A stretch of 8,601 nucleotides of DNA from Bacteroidales bacterium (GTDB lineage: Bacteria > Bacteroidota > Bacteroidia > Bacteroidales > UBA932), in the NCBI GenBank assembly GCA_017615435.1, contig JAGAAF010000019.1:1-8601 (forward strand), written 5' to 3'. The position numbers were made by a program, and so were the translations under genes. The first letter of the stretch is position 1, and each line of letters opens with the position of its first letter. Under the pieces are notes generated by a model. That model was given only the letters and a program-made list of their open reading frames with translations. It searched no databases and was not told where the DNA came from. Of this stretch, positions 1 through 6,263 are shown piece by piece.

Positions 1-14
1 ACGGGGTTTTGAAG

Positions 15-88
15 TGACTCCTACAGGACTCAAACCTGTAACCTTTTGATCCGTAGTCAAATGCTCTATTCAATTGAGCTAAGGAGCC
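15..88 (-). tRNA. tRNA-Arg, anticodon ACG
   Basis: A complete cloverleaf can be folded on the minus strand. The acceptor stem GGCTCCT pairs with AGGAGTC (one G-T pair), the D stem is GCTC/GAGC around a 9-nt loop, and the anticodon stem TTTGA/TCAAA encloses the loop CTACGGA. The variable region is AGGTT, the T stem is ACAGG/CCTGT with loop TTTGAGT, and the discriminator base is A. The anticodon ACG lies at 52-54. Its A34 is normally converted to inosine, so the tRNA reads CGU, CGC and CGA arginine codons. The 3' CCA is not encoded: the genomic bases after the discriminator are CTT, so CCA must be added enzymatically. The gene starts 32 nt after the rplS stop on the same strand and may be processed from a shared transcript. 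Confidence 0.96.
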
Positions 89-93
89 AGGTT

Positions 94-119
94 TCGGGGC
101 CCCTGGGGGCTGATCCCGA
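94..119 (-). other. GC-rich hairpin between rplS and tRNA-Arg
   Basis: Bases 94-98 (TCGGG) pair with 115-119 (CCCGA), and 99-102 (GCCC) pair with 107-110 (GGGC) across a 4-nt loop, with a 4-nt bulge at 111-114. All pairs are Watson-Crick, so the fold is equally possible on both strands. On the minus strand it begins 1 nt after the rplS stop and ends 5 nt before the tRNA. It is not followed by a U-tract, so it is not a standard intrinsic terminator. It could slow transcription, protect the rplS 3' end or guide tRNA 5' processing. These roles are inference. Confidence 0.4.
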
Positions 120-120
120 T

Positions 121-501
121 TTATTCTTCGGTGGCAGGCTTTGCGCTCATCTTCTTCTCGCGGATGCGGGCCTTCTTGCCGGAAAGCTTACGAAGGTAGA
201 AGATGCGTGCGCGACGGACGTGGCCGACTTTGTTCAGTTCGATATTCTCAATGAAGGGTGACTCGTAAGGGAAAATCCTCTCGACACCGACACCGCCGGT
301 AACCTTGCGGACTGTGAAAGTCCTCGTGAAAGGGGTTGCGCCGGAGATCTGGATGACCTGTCCCCTGAAGTTCTGAAGACGGAACTTGTCGCCTTCCTTG
401 ATCTTATATGTGACCGTAATAGTATCTCCCGCCTTGAACTGAGGATACTTTTCAGTCTTATTCTGAGCAAATGCCTGCTCAACCAGTTTAATTGCGTCCA
501 T
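121..501 (-). CDS. rplS: 50S ribosomal protein L19
   Basis: This 126-residue protein is a structural component of the large ribosomal subunit, at the interface with the 30S subunit. It matches bacterial L19 throughout: an N-terminal helix, the segment YPQFKAGDTITVTYKIKEGD (about residues 19-38), the core FRGQVIQI (about 45-52), FTVRK and GVGVERIFPYESPFIENIE (about 70-88), and the basic RRARIFYLRKLSGKKARIRE (about 96-115). A short tail rich in Ala, Lys and Glu follows. Length is close to the usual 115-120 residues plus this tail. The ATG at 499-501 fits the conserved N-terminus and follows an A-rich leader with no clear Shine-Dalgarno sequence. It has its own promoter, about 60 nt upstream, and lies 103 bp after dnaJ, so it is probably an independent unit leading into the tRNA gene. 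Confidence 0.98.
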   Translation of the reverse strand: MDAIKLVEQAFAQNKTEKYPQFKAGDTITVTYKIKEGDKFRLQNFRGQVIQISGATPFTRTFTVRKVTGGVGVERIFPYESPFIENIELNKVGHVRRARIFYLRKLSGKKARIREKKMSAKPATEE

Positions 502-568
502 TGTTTTCTTTGTCTTTATAGGTGCAGCGTCATCGAACCGTTTGAAGAGAGGCTGCGAAATGGGACTG

Positions 569-599
569 CAAAGATATAGCTTTTCTCGAACTATCCAAA
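569..599 (-). promoter_or_regulatory. Bacteroides-type promoter of rplS
   Basis: On the minus strand TTTG (596-599) is followed after exactly 19 bp by TATCTTTG (569-576). This matches the consensus of the primary sigma factor in Bacteroides, TTTG at -33 and TAnnTTTG at -7 with about 19-21 bp between. Transcription should start near 562, giving a leader of about 60 nt before the rplS ATG. The -33 box lies only 5 nt beyond the dnaJ stop codon. The match is exact in the fixed positions, but the start site itself is inferred. Confidence 0.8.
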
Positions 600-604
600 A
601 TTAT

Positions 605-1780
605 TTAAAAAATATTTTTCTCCTTTTCGAAAATAGCCTTGTCATCACGCGATGGATCCGGCGTAAAGCTGCCGCTGGAGCGCATTTCCTCAATCGCTTT
701 CTTCTCTTCGCGGGATAGTTTGCGAGGGATCCAGACCAGAATCTTCACATACAAATCTCCCTTGCCGTAACCATTCAGAGCAGGAAGGCCCCTGCCTCGC
801 AGGCGAGTGACGTAGCCGCTCTGGGTACCCGGATCGAGCTTCAACTTCTGCTCGCCGTCCAGGCAAGGGACGCTGATCTCGCAGCCGAGGATAGCGTCGG
901 TGACGGAGATAATCTTTGTGAAGAAGAGATTGTTACCGTCGCGCTTGAGGTTCGCGTCCTCGATTTCTTCTATCACCACGAGCAGATCTCCATTCACTCC
1001 GTTATGCGGAGCGCTGTGGCCCTCTCCCCTGATGGTTATCTGCATTCCGGCCTCAACGCCGGCAGGTATCTTGATGGAAACCGTTTCCTTCTTTCGGATC
1101 AGGCCGGTTCCGCCGCAGGTACGGCAAGGATTGGTGACGATCTCGCCTTCTCCGCCGCACTGAGGACACACATTATAGGTGATAGTCCTTCCGAAGAGGC
1201 TGTTGGTCACGTGCTGGACCTGGCCTGCGCCCTTACAGGTCGGGCAGGTCTTGATGTCGGACGAATTCTTAGCGCCCTTGCCTCCACAATCGGGGCAAGG
1301 TCTGTTGCGCTCGAGAGTGACTTCCTTCACGCAACCGTTCGCGATCTCAGCAAGAGTAAGTCGAACGCGCGTTCTGATGTCGCGGCCGCGCTGCTTGCGC
1401 CTGCCCTCCTGGGGCCCGCCGAAGCCGCCGCCAAATCCGAACGCGCTGCCGAAACCGCCGAACGCCCCTCCGAAGAGGTTGTTCAGGATGTCGTTCAGGC
1501 TGCCGAAGCCCTGACTCCAGTCCTGAGCGCCCGCGCCGTCCACTCCGGCGAAGCCGAACTGGTCGTACTTCTGGCGCTTGTCGGGATCGCTCAACACAGA
1601 ATAGGCCTCCGAGGCTTCCTTGAACTTTTCCTCGGCGGTCTTCTTCTCTTCGTCCGTGCCGTTCACCCAGCGGTCCGGGTGCCACTTCAGAGCGGCCTTT
1701 CTATAGGCTTGCTTGATATCGTCTTCGGATGCTCCTTTCTGGAGCCCGAGCACTTCGTAGTAATCTCTTTTCTCTGCCAT
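605..1780 (-). CDS. dnaJ: Chaperone protein DnaJ (Hsp40, type I)
   Basis: This 391-residue protein delivers unfolded clients to DnaK and stimulates its ATPase in the cytoplasm. All parts of a class I DnaJ are present. The J-domain spans about residues 6-75 with HPD at 34-36 and the closing KYDQFG. A Gly/Phe-rich linker follows (about 75-123). Four zinc-binding repeats have cysteine pairs at 162/165, 179/182, 205/208 and 219/222, each as CxxCxGxG. The C-terminal client-binding beta domains run from about 232 to 355. The loop after HPD carries an expanded [14 protein letters not shown] segment compared with E. coli DnaJ, and the GF linker is long and Gly-rich. The start is ATG, 2 nt after the grpE stop, with a G-rich stretch about 8 nt upstream. 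It is co-transcribed with grpE. No terminator is seen after it. Confidence 0.98.
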   Translation of the reverse strand: MAEKRDYYEVLGLQKGASEDDIKQAYRKAALKWHPDRWVNGTDEEKKTAEEKFKEASEAYSVLSDPDKRQKYDQFGFAGVDGAGAQDWSQGFGSLNDILNNLFGGAFGGFGSAFGFGGGFGGPQEGRRKQRGRDIRTRVRLTLAEIANGCVKEVTLERNRPCPDCGGKGAKNSSDIKTCPTCKGAGQVQHVTNSLFGRTITYNVCPQCGGEGEIVTNPCRTCGGTGLIRKKETVSIKIPAGVEAGMQITIRGEGHSAPHNGVNGDLLVVIEEIEDANLKRDGNNLFFTKIISVTDAILGCEISVPCLDGEQKLKLDPGTQSGYVTRLRGRGLPALNGYGKGDLYVKILVWIPRKLSREEKKAIEEMRSSGSFTPDPSRDDKAIFEKEKNIF

Positions 1781-1782
1781 AA

Positions 1783-2289
1783 CTAGACCCCCACAACTAC
1801 TTTGGCATAACGGATAACCTTTCCGTTAAGCATATAACCCGTCTGGACCACGTCTATCACCTTGCCCTTCAAGTCCTCGGAAGGCGCCGGGAACTGGGTG
1901 ACGGCTTCGTGAAAGTCCACGTCGAAAACTTCTCCCTTCGCCTTGATCATCTCCAGTCCGCAGCCCTTCAAATAGGCCATCAGCTTATCGTAGATAAGGG
2001 CTGTGCCCTGCTTCGCCGACTCGTCCGACGAGCCCTCGAGCATCTGCATCGCGCGCTCGCAGTCGTCGAGAACCGGAAGCAGGCCTTTGATGGTATCGGC
2101 CGCTGCCGTGGCCACCAGATTGAGCTTTTCCTCGGCACTGCGCCTGCGGAAAGTCTCGAACTCGGCCATCAGGCGGAGATAATCGTCGTGCTCCTTGGAC
2201 AATTTGTCAGTGAGCTCGACGATCTTTTTCTTTGCATTGTCTTTCGGCTGGGCCTTCGCGGCCTTCGCCTCTTCTGTATTGTTGTCCAT
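1783..2289 (-). CDS. grpE: Nucleotide exchange factor GrpE
   Basis: This 168-residue protein promotes ADP release from DnaK, completing the DnaK-DnaJ-GrpE cycle. It has the GrpE layout: a charged, disordered Ala/Lys-rich N-terminus (1-20), a long dimerising coiled coil (about 22-75) with [19 protein letters not shown], and a helical segment [13 protein letters not shown] (about 70-82). The C-terminal beta-wing holds the family hallmark, with [10 protein letters not shown] (about 120-129) and [20 protein letters not shown] at the end. Length is short but within the family range. The ATG at 2287-2289 is the only start before the coiled coil. The gene begins 78 bp after the upstream kinase and overlaps nothing. 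Its leader holds a hairpin and short repeats described separately. The tight junction with dnaJ indicates a heat-shock operon. Confidence 0.97.
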   Translation of the reverse strand: MDNNTEEAKAAKAQPKDNAKKKIVELTDKLSKEHDDYLRLMAEFETFRRRSAEEKLNLVATAAADTIKGLLPVLDDCERAMQMLEGSSDESAKQGTALIYDKLMAYLKGCGLEMIKAKGEVFDVDFHEAVTQFPAPSEDLKGKVIDVVQTGYMLNGKVIRYAKVVVGV

Positions 2290-2303
2290 AACGTAAAATT
2301 CTT

Positions 2304-2319
2304 CTTTCCGACAGGAAAG
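2304..2319 (-). promoter_or_regulatory. Hairpin in the grpE leader next to the start codon
   Basis: On the minus strand CTTTCC, loop TGTC and GGAAAG form a perfect 6-bp stem with a 4-nt loop. The 3' arm plus the next bases (GGAAAGAAG) is the only purine-rich, Shine-Dalgarno-like stretch before grpE, 11-14 nt from the ATG. The stem would therefore hide part of the ribosome-binding region. A thermosensor or simple translational control is inference. The stem is not followed by a U-run, so it is not a good terminator for the upstream kinase gene. Confidence 0.4.
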
Positions 2320-2330
2320 TTATTCAAAAC

Positions 2331-2355
2331 CTCTGCCAGAGCACTTATTCTGCCA
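2331..2355 (-). promoter_or_regulatory. Palindrome and heptamer repeat upstream of grpE
   Basis: The + strand holds a perfect 11-bp palindrome CTCTG-C-CAGAG (2331-2341). It also holds the heptamer TCTGCCA twice (2332-2338 and 2349-2355) with starts 17 bp apart. The elements lie 42-66 bp upstream of the grpE ATG, where an operator or the -35 region would be expected. A weak -7 candidate TAACTTTC (2315-2322) lies just downstream and lacks a convincing -33 partner. The sequence does not match the CIRCE element. Function is unknown. Confidence 0.3.
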
Positions 2356-2367
2356 TTTTGTCAATAA

Positions 2368-3363
2368 TCAGTAGAGTTTCTGTCCGCCTATGAATTCCCT
2401 CATAATGGAAGTGGCGGGAATTGCCTCGATCTCTTCGGTCTTCAAGGCAATCACCCTTTGGAGGAATTCCACGAGGGCGTGGGCCTTCTCGTAGGCCGGC
2501 GAGTTGGGGCCGATTTGCTTCAGCAGCGGTTCAGCATAGAACTTCAGCAGCGGCAGATCGTACAGAGTGGACGAATTGAACACCACGTTCGCATTCTCCT
2601 CGTACGGGAAAATGTTCAGCGTCTCTCCCCTGCGCACGGACGGCCAGCGGAGTATGTTCTCCTCGGGCGAGATACCACGTGTGCGCGCGTCACGCACTAT
2701 CCTGCGCAGCAGGCGCTTGTCGGTCGTGCTGTTGTGGACCTTCTCCCCGCCGGGAAGGGCCGAGAGCGCGGATATGTAGATACGGAAGATCTTGCTCTGG
2801 TCCACGGTCGGCGTGAGTGCCGGATTCAAGGCGTGGATGCCCTCCATAAACAGCATATCGTTCGGACCGAGGCGCATACTGGTGCCGTCGAACTCGCGGC
2901 AGCCCTTGACGAAATTGAACTTCGGGACCTCGATCTCCTCGCCCGCCAGAAGCTGATTCAGCTGCTCGCCCAGGAACTCTATGTCCATCCCGTACAGCGA
3001 TTCGAAATCGTAGTTCCCGTTCTCGTCGCGAGGGGTCTTCTCCCTGTCCACGAAATAGTTGTCCAGTTCTATGACCTTGGGGGTGAGGCCGAGCACACGG
3101 CACTGCTGGGCGATGCGCAGCGACGAAGAGGTCTTGCCGCTGGAGGACGGGCCGGACATCATCACGATGCGGGTCTTGTCCTTTAACCAGAATATCTCGT
3201 TCGCTATCTCTGCGTATTTGCGCTCCTGACGCGCTTCACACAGATTGATCAGGGGAATCGCTTTCCCTGCCGTCAGGGTTTCGTTAACCTTCGCGAGGGT
3301 ATCTATCCCGATTGCCGAACACCAGTCGGCATACTCCTGCCTTGCAGCTTCGATTTTCGTCAT
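2368..3363 (-). CDS. Nucleoside (uridine-type) kinase, PRK/Udk family
   Basis: This 331-residue P-loop kinase probably phosphorylates a nucleoside such as uridine or cytidine using ATP in the cytoplasm. Seen in the sequence: Walker A GPSSSGKT (71-78); LDNYFVDREKTPRDENG (100-116), the substrate-side motif of uridine kinase-like proteins; VPKFNF (146-151); the Walker B-like region LFMEGIHALNP (171-181); and a lid with KRLLRRIVRDARTRG (216-230). From memory of the family, relatives of about 550 residues in Bacteroides, clostridia and Thermotoga carry TGS and threonyl-tRNA-synthetase-like domains before this kinase. Those domains are absent here, and the protein begins in the linker just before the kinase. 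The start is fixed by an in-frame stop (the potD TAG lies 1 nt upstream). It closes the polyamine operon. The exact substrate is uncertain. Confidence 0.85.
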   Translation of the reverse strand: MTKIEAARQEYADWCSAIGIDTLAKVNETLTAGKAIPLINLCEARQERKYAEIANEIFWLKDKTRIVMMSGPSSSGKTSSSLRIAQQCRVLGLTPKVIELDNYFVDREKTPRDENGNYDFESLYGMDIEFLGEQLNQLLAGEEIEVPKFNFVKGCREFDGTSMRLGPNDMLFMEGIHALNPALTPTVDQSKIFRIYISALSALPGGEKVHNSTTDKRLLRRIVRDARTRGISPEENILRWPSVRRGETLNIFPYEENANVVFNSSTLYDLPLLKFYAEPLLKQIGPNSPAYEKAHALVEFLQRVIALKTEEIEAIPATSIMREFIGGQKLY

Positions 3364-3364
3364 A

Positions 3365-4678
3365 CTAACGGCGACGTTTCTTGGAAGTGCGGCGCGAACG
3401 CTTCGATGCCGCGCTTAAAGCAAAATAAGCAATTCCCGCCACAAGCACCACGGCAATAACAATATATGTCGTAACGCCAGCCTGGCTCCCCTTCACATCC
3501 TGCCACATCGACAGGAGTTTTTCGGTGTCCTGACCCCAGTCGTGCTCAAGCGCGCAGCGGTCGATCACGGACTTGTCCGGGAAAAGAACCGGATCCACGC
3601 ACACGGCGGTGGCGTCAGGGCCGAAGAAATAAGAAAGATCCACAGGCTCGTATTCTTCCTCGTCGATCATAGCTTCCAGCACCTCGGGGGCGGCGCAGGA
3701 AGGAGAATAACCCATCTCCTCAAAATTGCGGATTGCCACATCCGGACGACACATAAAGTCTATCCAGTAAAGGGCTGCCTTGGTATTCTTTGCGTACTTA
3801 GGGATTACCCAACCGTCGAACCACACGGTGGAGCCTTCCTCCGGCACCACATAATCGAGAGTAACGCCCACGGAGGCCGCCTCGTCAATAGCCCACTTCG
3901 CATCGCCGCTCCAGTTGAGAGACACATACGCGCGGTTCTTGGTCATCTGCTCCTTGCCCAGGTCGGCTTCCCATCCGCACACGCCCGGCTTGACCTGAAG
4001 GAGATAGTCCTTAACGGCCGCAAGCGACTCGTCGGAAGAATCCATCATCAACTCCTGAAGAGTGACGGCGCCGCTCTTGAGCTCCTCCTGCTTGAGGTAG
4101 ATGAGCACTGGACCATAGACATCCCTGGGCGCGTCCTTTATCAGGATTTTACCTGCGAACTTGGGGTTGCGGACCACATCCCAGGTGGAAGCTTCTTCCC
4201 TGGTCACGAACGAAGTGTTGTAGATAATGCCGGTCGTACCCCACATATAAGCCACCGAGTAATCGTTGGCATCGATCGAAGGGTTGATCGCCCGGAACAT
4301 CTTCTCGATGTAGGGCGAACGGCACTCCTTGATGTAATTGGGGGTGTTCCCAAGGGCGGAGAAATCAAGAGGCAGTATCAGCCCGCTGTTGAGCATCCTC
4401 TCTATGATATAGTCGGACGGGCAGACCACGTCGTAGTCTTCGTGACCGTTTTCAATTTTTGAGAGCATAGACTCGTTCACGTCGAAGGTCATATAGATAA
4501 CCTCGATCTTCTCGCCGGTCTGCTCGAAATACCAGTTTTCGAAGTCTTCGACCACTCCTTCAGCGATATAGTCGGACCAGTTGTAAACCTTCAGAATGGT
4601 GTTTCTGTCCTTGGCTGAAAGGCTCAGGACTGAGAAAAGCGCCGCTGCAAGGGCGATGGCTTTAAGGGACAGTCTCAT
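3365..4678 (-). CDS. potD: Polyamine ABC transporter substrate-binding protein with C-terminal membrane anchor
   Basis: This 437-residue periplasmic protein captures spermidine or putrescine and hands it to PotB/PotC. A Sec signal peptide covers about 1-22 (MRLSLK then a hydrophobic core, probable cleavage after SLSA), with no lipobox cysteine. Residues typical of polyamine binding in E. coli PotD have counterparts: NWSDY (W34, Y37), PSDY (87-90), DAPRD (D182, D186), NWSG (W256) and WFDGW (W286, D288). Unusually, residues about 402-421 form one uninterrupted hydrophobic helix followed by a strongly basic tail (KRSRRTSKKRRR). This predicts anchoring in the inner membrane with the tail in the cytoplasm. 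The open frame runs far upstream inside potC. The true ATG (4676-4678) overlaps the potC stop as ATGA and precedes the signal peptide. There is no Shine-Dalgarno, so translation is probably coupled. Confidence 0.93.
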   Translation of the reverse strand: MRLSLKAIALAAALFSVLSLSAKDRNTILKVYNWSDYIAEGVVEDFENWYFEQTGEKIEVIYMTFDVNESMLSKIENGHEDYDVVCPSDYIIERMLNSGLILPLDFSALGNTPNYIKECRSPYIEKMFRAINPSIDANDYSVAYMWGTTGIIYNTSFVTREEASTWDVVRNPKFAGKILIKDAPRDVYGPVLIYLKQEELKSGAVTLQELMMDSSDESLAAVKDYLLQVKPGVCGWEADLGKEQMTKNRAYVSLNWSGDAKWAIDEAASVGVTLDYVVPEEGSTVWFDGWVIPKYAKNTKAALYWIDFMCRPDVAIRNFEEMGYSPSCAAPEVLEAMIDEEEYEPVDLSYFFGPDATAVCVDPVLFPDKSVIDRCALEHDWGQDTEKLLSMWQDVKGSQAGVTTYIVIAVVLVAGIAYFALSAASKRSRRTSKKRRR

Positions 4679-5487
4679 ATTTCTTGTTGTTTTTGTTTGC
4701 GGAATGAGCGGAGGTTCACGATAAGCAGCACCGCGAGCACAAGCAGGAAGATGAGGGTCATCATAGGCTTGAGTTCCGGCGTGAGACCGCCTTTGCGGAC
4801 ATCCGAATAAATAAAGGTGGATAAGGTATCGATTCCTGAAGAACCCGCGGTGAAATATGTGACCGCGAAATCGTCCAGGCTCATCGTGAAAGCAAGGATA
4901 AAACCGGAAATCATTCCCGGGCGCAGAAGCGGCACGAGAATCTTTCGGAGCGCCTGCAGCGGCGTGGCTCCGAGATCCAGAGCCGCTTCGTAGATGTTGG
5001 GATTCATCTGCGAAAGTTTCGGGAGCACGTTCAACACCACATACGGCGTGCAAAAAGTCACGTGCGCCAGGATGATGGTCGTGTAGCCCTTCGTAACGTG
5101 CAGGAACACGAACAGCAGGAAAAGCGACACGCCGGTGATGATATCCGGATTGAGCATCGTGATGTTGTTCAAGAACTGGATCGCCCTGCGCCGCCTGCCA
5201 CTGAGGTTGTAGATGCCTATCGCCGCGAGTGTGCCGAGAATGGTGCTGATCAGCGATGCGATCAGCGCTATCACCACGGTATTCTTCAGCGCCACCAGCA
5301 GCGCCGCCGAATTGGATGTGGCGCCAGTGAAGAGCGATTCGTAGAGGTTGAAGGTGAAACCCGTCCAGTTTCCGAGGGATTTCGCCTCCGTGAACGAGAA
5401 CACGGCGATGAAGCCGATCGGGGCGTAGATCACCAGAAGGATTAGCCACAGATAGGCCTTGGCAATGATTCTTCCTCCAGTCTTCAT
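4675..5487 (-). CDS. potC: Polyamine ABC transporter permease PotC
   Basis: This 270-residue inner-membrane permease forms the translocation channel with PotB. It has about six hydrophobic helices, starting at AYLWLILLVIYAPIGFIAVF (11-30), and a cytoplasmic EAA loop YEAALDLGATPLQALRKI followed by PLLRPG (166-191), which docks on PotA. MSLDDFAV (202-209) is a strong PotC signature. The open frame extends 36 residues further upstream, but that part is a shadow of potB. The chosen ATG (5485-5487) overlaps the potB stop as ATGA. It has a full AAGGAGG Shine-Dalgarno at 9-nt spacing, and it places a normal positively charged N-terminus (MKTGGRIIAK) before the first helix. Length is normal for PotC (E. 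coli about 264). Confidence 0.96.
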   Translation of the reverse strand: MKTGGRIIAKAYLWLILLVIYAPIGFIAVFSFTEAKSLGNWTGFTFNLYESLFTGATSNSAALLVALKNTVVIALIASLISTILGTLAAIGIYNLSGRRRRAIQFLNNITMLNPDIITGVSLFLLFVFLHVTKGYTTIILAHVTFCTPYVVLNVLPKLSQMNPNIYEAALDLGATPLQALRKILVPLLRPGMISGFILAFTMSLDDFAVTYFTAGSSGIDTLSTFIYSDVRKGGLTPELKPMMTLIFLLVLAVLLIVNLRSFRKQKQQEI

Positions 5488-6260
5488 ACTGTAGCCCCTC
5501 CTTCGACCGTCTCGGAATTCTTGCTCCCGGGGATAAGAGTCGTCACGCCGATGATAATCAGCATTATGAACGACAGGGCCGCGCCCTGATTCCACATCAG
5601 ATTGTTGAACTGTTCCTGAATCACCGAGCCGAACAGCATTATGGTGTTGTTCGTGAGGATTTCAGACACGGCGAAAGTGCTGACGGTGGGCATAAAGACC
5701 ATCATCACCCCGCTCGCCACACCGGGCAGCGAGAGCGGAAGCGTGACCTTCAGGAACACCTTCACCGGGCTTGCGCCCAGATCCTGTGCCGCCTCCGCAT
5801 AGGACTTGTCCATCTTGTCAAGAACGTTGTAGATGGGATAAATCATAAACGGGAGGTAGTCGTAGGCCATACCGAATAGAAGAGTCCCCTTCCCCAGTCC
5901 GATGCCGAGCACGTTGAAAATCTCCGCCGTGGCCATAGTCCTCATAAGGGCGTTGATCCACATCGGGAGGATGAAGAGCACCGCCGTCACGGCTGAGCGG
6001 TTGAGCGACTTGTCCGCGAGTATGTATGCGACCGGATAACCGATCAGTATGCAGATAATGGTGTTCTCGAGGGCCACTTCAAGCGACACGAGGAACGAAT
6101 TGACGATCTTCGGATCCGTGAAGAAGGCGCCCATATTCGCGAGCGTAAAACGGCCGTCCGCGTCCGTGAGAGCATACACGCCGATCAGCACCAGCGGCAG
6201 CACCACGAACAGCACCAGGAAAATCAAGTAAGGCAGAGCCCAGGCCGATCTTTTACCCAT
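5484..6260 (-). CDS. potB: Polyamine ABC transporter permease PotB
   Basis: This 258-residue inner-membrane permease pairs with PotC for uptake of spermidine and putrescine. About six hydrophobic helices are visible, the first at about 9-31. The EAA loop YAEAAQDLGASPVKVFLKV followed by LPLSLPG (154-180) contacts PotA. MPTVSTFAVSEILTNN (190-205) is typical of PotB-type permeases. It is slightly shorter than E. coli PotB (about 275), mainly at the N-terminus. The start follows the potA stop after 3 nt in the sequence TAGGAAATG, so the stop codon forms part of the weak ribosome-binding region. Its stop codon overlaps the potC ATG. Confidence 0.96.
   Translation of the reverse strand: MGKRSAWALPYLIFLVLFVVLPLVLIGVYALTDADGRFTLANMGAFFTDPKIVNSFLVSLEVALENTIICILIGYPVAYILADKSLNRSAVTAVLFILPMWINALMRTMATAEIFNVLGIGLGKGTLLFGMAYDYLPFMIYPIYNVLDKMDKSYAEAAQDLGASPVKVFLKVTLPLSLPGVASGVMMVFMPTVSTFAVSEILTNNTIMLFGSVIQEQFNNLMWNQGAALSFIMLIIIGVTTLIPGSKNSETVEGGATV
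5497..5503 (-). promoter_or_regulatory. Strong Shine-Dalgarno of potC
   Basis: On the minus strand AAGGAGG lies 9 nt before the potC ATG, inside the end of potB. It decides the potC start over the longer open frame. It is the only full-consensus ribosome-binding site noticed in front of any gene here. Confidence 0.85.
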
Positions 6261-6263
6261 TTC

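Noticed and set aside
605..620. A/T-rich inverted repeat at the end of dnaJ as a terminator
   Set aside because: AAAAATATTTTT is inside the last dnaJ codons, has no GC pairs and would be too unstable to terminate transcription.
1004..1786. Plus-strand open frame of 260 codons opposite dnaJ
   Set aside because: It is antisense to a complete, conserved dnaJ, has no recognisable domain, and reflects GC-rich codon bias on the other strand.
2304..2319. The grpE leader hairpin as a terminator for the kinase operon
   Set aside because: On the minus strand the stem is followed by AAGAATTTTACG, not an immediate U-tract.
2321..2340. Sigma-54-like promoter before grpE (TGGCAG, 5 nt, TTGAA)
   Set aside because: The -24 GG is present, but the -12 GC is replaced by GA. 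No activator site is evident, and sigma-54 control of grpE would be unusual.
3542..4462. Plus-strand open frame of 306 codons opposite potD
   Set aside because: It is antisense to potD and His/Arg/Val-rich, without any recognisable domain. Similar long shadows lie opposite the kinase gene, potA and the barrel gene.
3365..5449. A 694-residue open frame that would fuse a long N-terminus to PotD
   Set aside because: The first 257 residues run inside potC in another frame, are low-complexity and lack domain character. The signal peptide and ATGA overlap fix the start at 4678.
5488..5595. A 36-residue N-terminal extension of PotC
   Set aside because: It overlaps potB out of frame and is Arg/Asp-rich. 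The ATG at 5487 has a consensus Shine-Dalgarno sequence and precedes the first membrane helix.
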